From: Xanthobacter sp. NM-59
GTDB taxonomy: Bacteria; Pseudomonadota; Alphaproteobacteria; Rhizobiales; Xanthobacteraceae
Assembly (NCBI RefSeq): GCF_021401125.1
Contig: NZ_JACBFQ010000001.1
Coordinates: forward strand, 62,001 to 126,000
Direction of reading: 5' to 3'
DNA length: 64,000 nucleotides
In this document: positions 62,150 through 64,000 of the stretch, one piece after another
How the letters are laid out: each line of letters opens with the position of its first letter
Position numbering within the stretch: the first letter of the stretch is position 1
Position numbers and translations under genes: made by a program
The notes under the pieces: model-generated
What the model saw: only the letters and a program-made list of their open reading frames with translations
Database searches by the model: none
What the model was told of the DNA's origin: nothing

Positions 62150-64000
62150 ATGACCACCGAGACCCTGCCTCCCGCGCCGCCGCTGGACGTCTTTGGACCC
62201 TTTTCCCACTTCGCCGATCCGGTTCCGGAGCGCTCGGACCTGCGGCGCGTGATCACCGCGGCCACCCGCCGGCCGGAGGCGCAGTGCCTGGGGCCGCTGC
62301 TTCAGGCGGCGAGCTTGCCGGCCGGGATGCGCGCCGACATCGCGGGCACCGCCCACCGTCTGGTCGAGGCGCTGCGGGCCAAGGGCCGGGGCTCGGTGGT
62401 GGAGCAGCTGATGCAGGAGTTCGCCCTGTCGAGCGCGGAGGGTGTCGCTCTCATGTGCCTCGCCGAGGCGCTGCTGCGCATTCCCGACGCGGCGACCCGT
62501 GACGCGCTGATCCGGGACACGGTCGGCCGCGGGGACTGGCAGCCGCATCTTGAGGCGCGCGGCGGCCGTCCGCTCTTCGTCAATGCCGCGGCCTGGGGCC
62601 TCGCCGTCACCGGCCAGCTGGCGCGGGCGTGGAGCGAGCCCGGGCTGGCGGCCGCGCTCACCCGCCTTGTAAGCCGCTGCGGTGCGCCGGTGGTGCGCCG
62701 CGCGGTGGATGTGGCGGTGGGGCTGATGGGCGAGCAGTTCGTGATGGGCCAGACCATTGAGGCGGCTGTGGCCCGTGCCCGCGCGCTCGAGGCGCGCGGC
62801 TTCCTTCATTCCTACGACATGCTCGGGGAAGCGGCCGTGACGGCGGCCGATGCCGCGCGCTATCTGGCCGAGTATGAGGCGGCCATCCACGCCATCGGCA
62901 AGGAGGCGGCGGGGCGCGGGGTCTATGGCGGGCCCGGCATTTCCATCAAGCTCTCGGCGCTGCATCCGCGCTATAGCCGCGGCCAGGCGGGGCGGGTCAA
63001 GGCCGAGCTGCTGCCGCGCCTGACCGCGCTCGCGGCCTTGGCGAAGCGTCACGATATCGGCCTCAATATCGACGCCGAGGAGCAGGACCGGCTCGAATTG
63101 TCCCTGGACCTGCTGCAGGAGTTGAGCTTCGACCCCCAGCTGGCGGGCTGGGCGGGGCTCGGTTTCGTGGTTCAGGCCTATGGCCGGCGCTGTCCGTTCG
63201 TGCTCGACTGGCTCATCGATCTGGCGCGGCGTAGCCGCCGGCGGATCATGGTGCGGCTGGTGAAGGGCGCCTATTGGGACAGCGAGATCAAGCGCGCCCA
63301 GGTGGACGGGCTCGACGATTTCCCGGTCTTCACGCGCAAGGATTATACGGACGTTTCCTATATCGCCTGCGCCCGTAAGCTGCTGGCGGCGCGCGACGCG
63401 GTGTTTCCGCAATTCGCCACCCACAATGCGCAGACGCTGGCCACCATCTACCACCTGGCCGGCGAGCAATTCTCCCTTGGCTCCTATGAGTTCCAGTGCC
63501 TGCACGGCATGGGCGAGCCGCTTTACGATGAGGTGGTGGGGCCGGCTCATCTCGGGCGCCCGTGCCGCATCTACGCGCCGGTGGGCAGCCATCAGACGCT
63601 GCTGGCCTATCTGGTCCGCCGGCTGCTGGAGAACGGCGCGAATTCCTCCTTCGTCCACCGCATTGCCGATCCGGCTGTGCCGATTGATGAGCTGATCGCG
63701 GACCCCGTGGCGCGGGTCCAGGCGATGGCGGAACCCGGCACGCCCCATCCGCGCATCTTGGCGCCCGCCGCGCTGTTTCCCGGGCGGCGCAATTCGGCGG
63801 GGCTCGACCTTTCGAGCGAGGACGTGCTTGCGGTTTTGGCCGATGATCTCGCCGCCAGCGCGCAGCGCACCTGGAGCGCGGCGCCCCCCTCCGGCGAGGG
63901 GGCGGCGCGGGAGATCCGCAATCCGGGGGATCTGCGGGAGCTGGTGGGCAGCGTGCGGGATTGCGGCCCGCAGGACATCGCGGCCGCGGTGGTGGTGGCC
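62150..64000 (+). CDS. putA: Bifunctional proline dehydrogenase / P5C dehydrogenase PutA (3' end outside window)
   Basis: The frame runs from ATG 62150 to the right edge, covering about 617 residues of a protein usually over 1,000 long. Visible parts are the N-terminal arm, a helical domain, and the FAD-binding proline dehydrogenase barrel. Barrel segments include GPGISIKLSALHPRY, GLNIDAEEQDRLELSLDL, RLVKGAYWDSEIKRAQVDG, FATHNAQTLATIYHL and FQCLHGMGEPLYDEV. The barrel oxidises proline; the missing C-terminal half oxidises glutamate semialdehyde to glutamate. There is no N-terminal ribbon-helix-helix, so this PutA should not repress its own gene. A GGGGGA lies about 12 bases before the ATG. 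Confidence 0.93.
   Translation, partial: MTTETLPPAPPLDVFGPFSHFADPVPERSDLRRVITAATRRPEAQCLGPLLQAASLPAGMRADIAGTAHRLVEALRAKGRGSVVEQLMQEFALSSAEGVALMCLAEALLRIPDAATRDALIRDTVGRGDWQPHLEARGGRPLFVNAAAWGLAVTGQLARAWSEPGLAAALTRLVSRCGAPVVRRAVDVAVGLMGEQFVMGQTIEAAVARARALEARGFLHSYDMLGEAAVTAADAARYLAEYEAAIHAIGKEAAGRGVYGGPGISIKLSALHPRYSRGQAGRVKAELLPRLTALAALAKRHDIGLNIDAEEQDRLELSLDLLQELSFDPQLAGWAGLGFVVQAYGRRCPFVLDWLIDLARRSRRRIMVRLVKGAYWDSEIKRAQVDGLDDFPVFTRKDYTDVSYIACARKLLAARDAVFPQFATHNAQTLATIYHLAGEQFSLGSYEFQCLHGMGEPLYDEVVGPAHLGRPCRIYAPVGSHQTLLAYLVRRLLENGANSSFVHRIADPAVPIDELIADPVARVQAMAEPGTPHPRILAPAALFPGRRNSAGLDLSSEDVLAVLADDLAASAQRTWSAAPPSGEGAAREIRNPGDLRELVGSVRDCGPQDIAAAVVVA

Noticed and set aside
1-64000. CRISPR array, IS element or rRNA operon
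   Set aside because: No regularly spaced direct repeats, transposase or rRNA-like sequence was seen anywhere in the window.

Overview
The window is high-GC DNA from an alphaproteobacterium of the Hyphomicrobiales. A Xanthobacteraceae-type genome (Xanthobacter, Azorhizobium, Ancylobacter) is my best guess, from the gene set: PopZ beside valS, an ExoR homologue, an ATP12 chaperone, PutA without an N-terminal ribbon-helix-helix, and alphaproteobacterial tmk-holB-metG and HAD-ATP12 neighbourhoods. No rRNA, insertion sequence or CRISPR array was seen. One tRNA gene (tRNA-Cys) is present.

Positions 1-10998 are the right-hand part of a prophage, cut by the left window edge. The order tail protein, small membrane protein, small terminase, two small structural proteins, large terminase matches the right end of T7-like podophages, and the large terminase is clearly of the T7 gp19 type. 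Unlike T7, this phage is temperate. A block of eight small, mostly unknown, same-strand genes (6799-9441) leads to a MarR-like regulator and a tyrosine integrase whose stop lies 75 bases from the 3' end of tRNA-Cys, the likely attachment site. The early block carries repeated control elements: sigma70-like TTGACG promoters, a GGTACGTTC box recurring in both orientations, short palindromes just before Shine-Dalgarno sites, a consensus DnaA box, and two clusters of a CGGTGACAAA repeat. This block is the most novel part of the window.

Positions 11300-34700 are mostly conserved chromosome: a multi-PAS GGDEF cyclase, a group III truncated haemoglobin, a divergent Pcm-like methyltransferase, TolC, PopZ, ValS, ExoR, a GFA-family enzyme, exonuclease III, an AlgI/AlgX-type polysaccharide O-acetylation pair, an ErpA-type Fe-S carrier, Dgt, ArgS, a SPOR-domain protein and a DUF815 ATPase.

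Positions 34700-42900 are more mosaic (SDR oxidoreductase, TauE/SafE exporter, DusA, HerA-like ATPase, esterase, unknown membrane protein), with several long gene-free stretches.

Positions 42900-64000 hold a DacF-type carboxypeptidase homologue whose KTG motif reads QEA, then tmk-holB-metG, a soluble chemoreceptor, a lipoprotein, BioY, TatD, a CoA-binding protein, MetY with a strong leader hairpin, CrcB, RluC, a TRAP permease pair without a binding protein, a zinc-ribbon protein, a HAD phosphatase, ATP12 and the 5' part of putA, which runs off the right edge. Two usual housekeeping clusters (tmk-holB-metG-tatD and crcB-rluC-HAD-ATP12) appear split by inserted genes.
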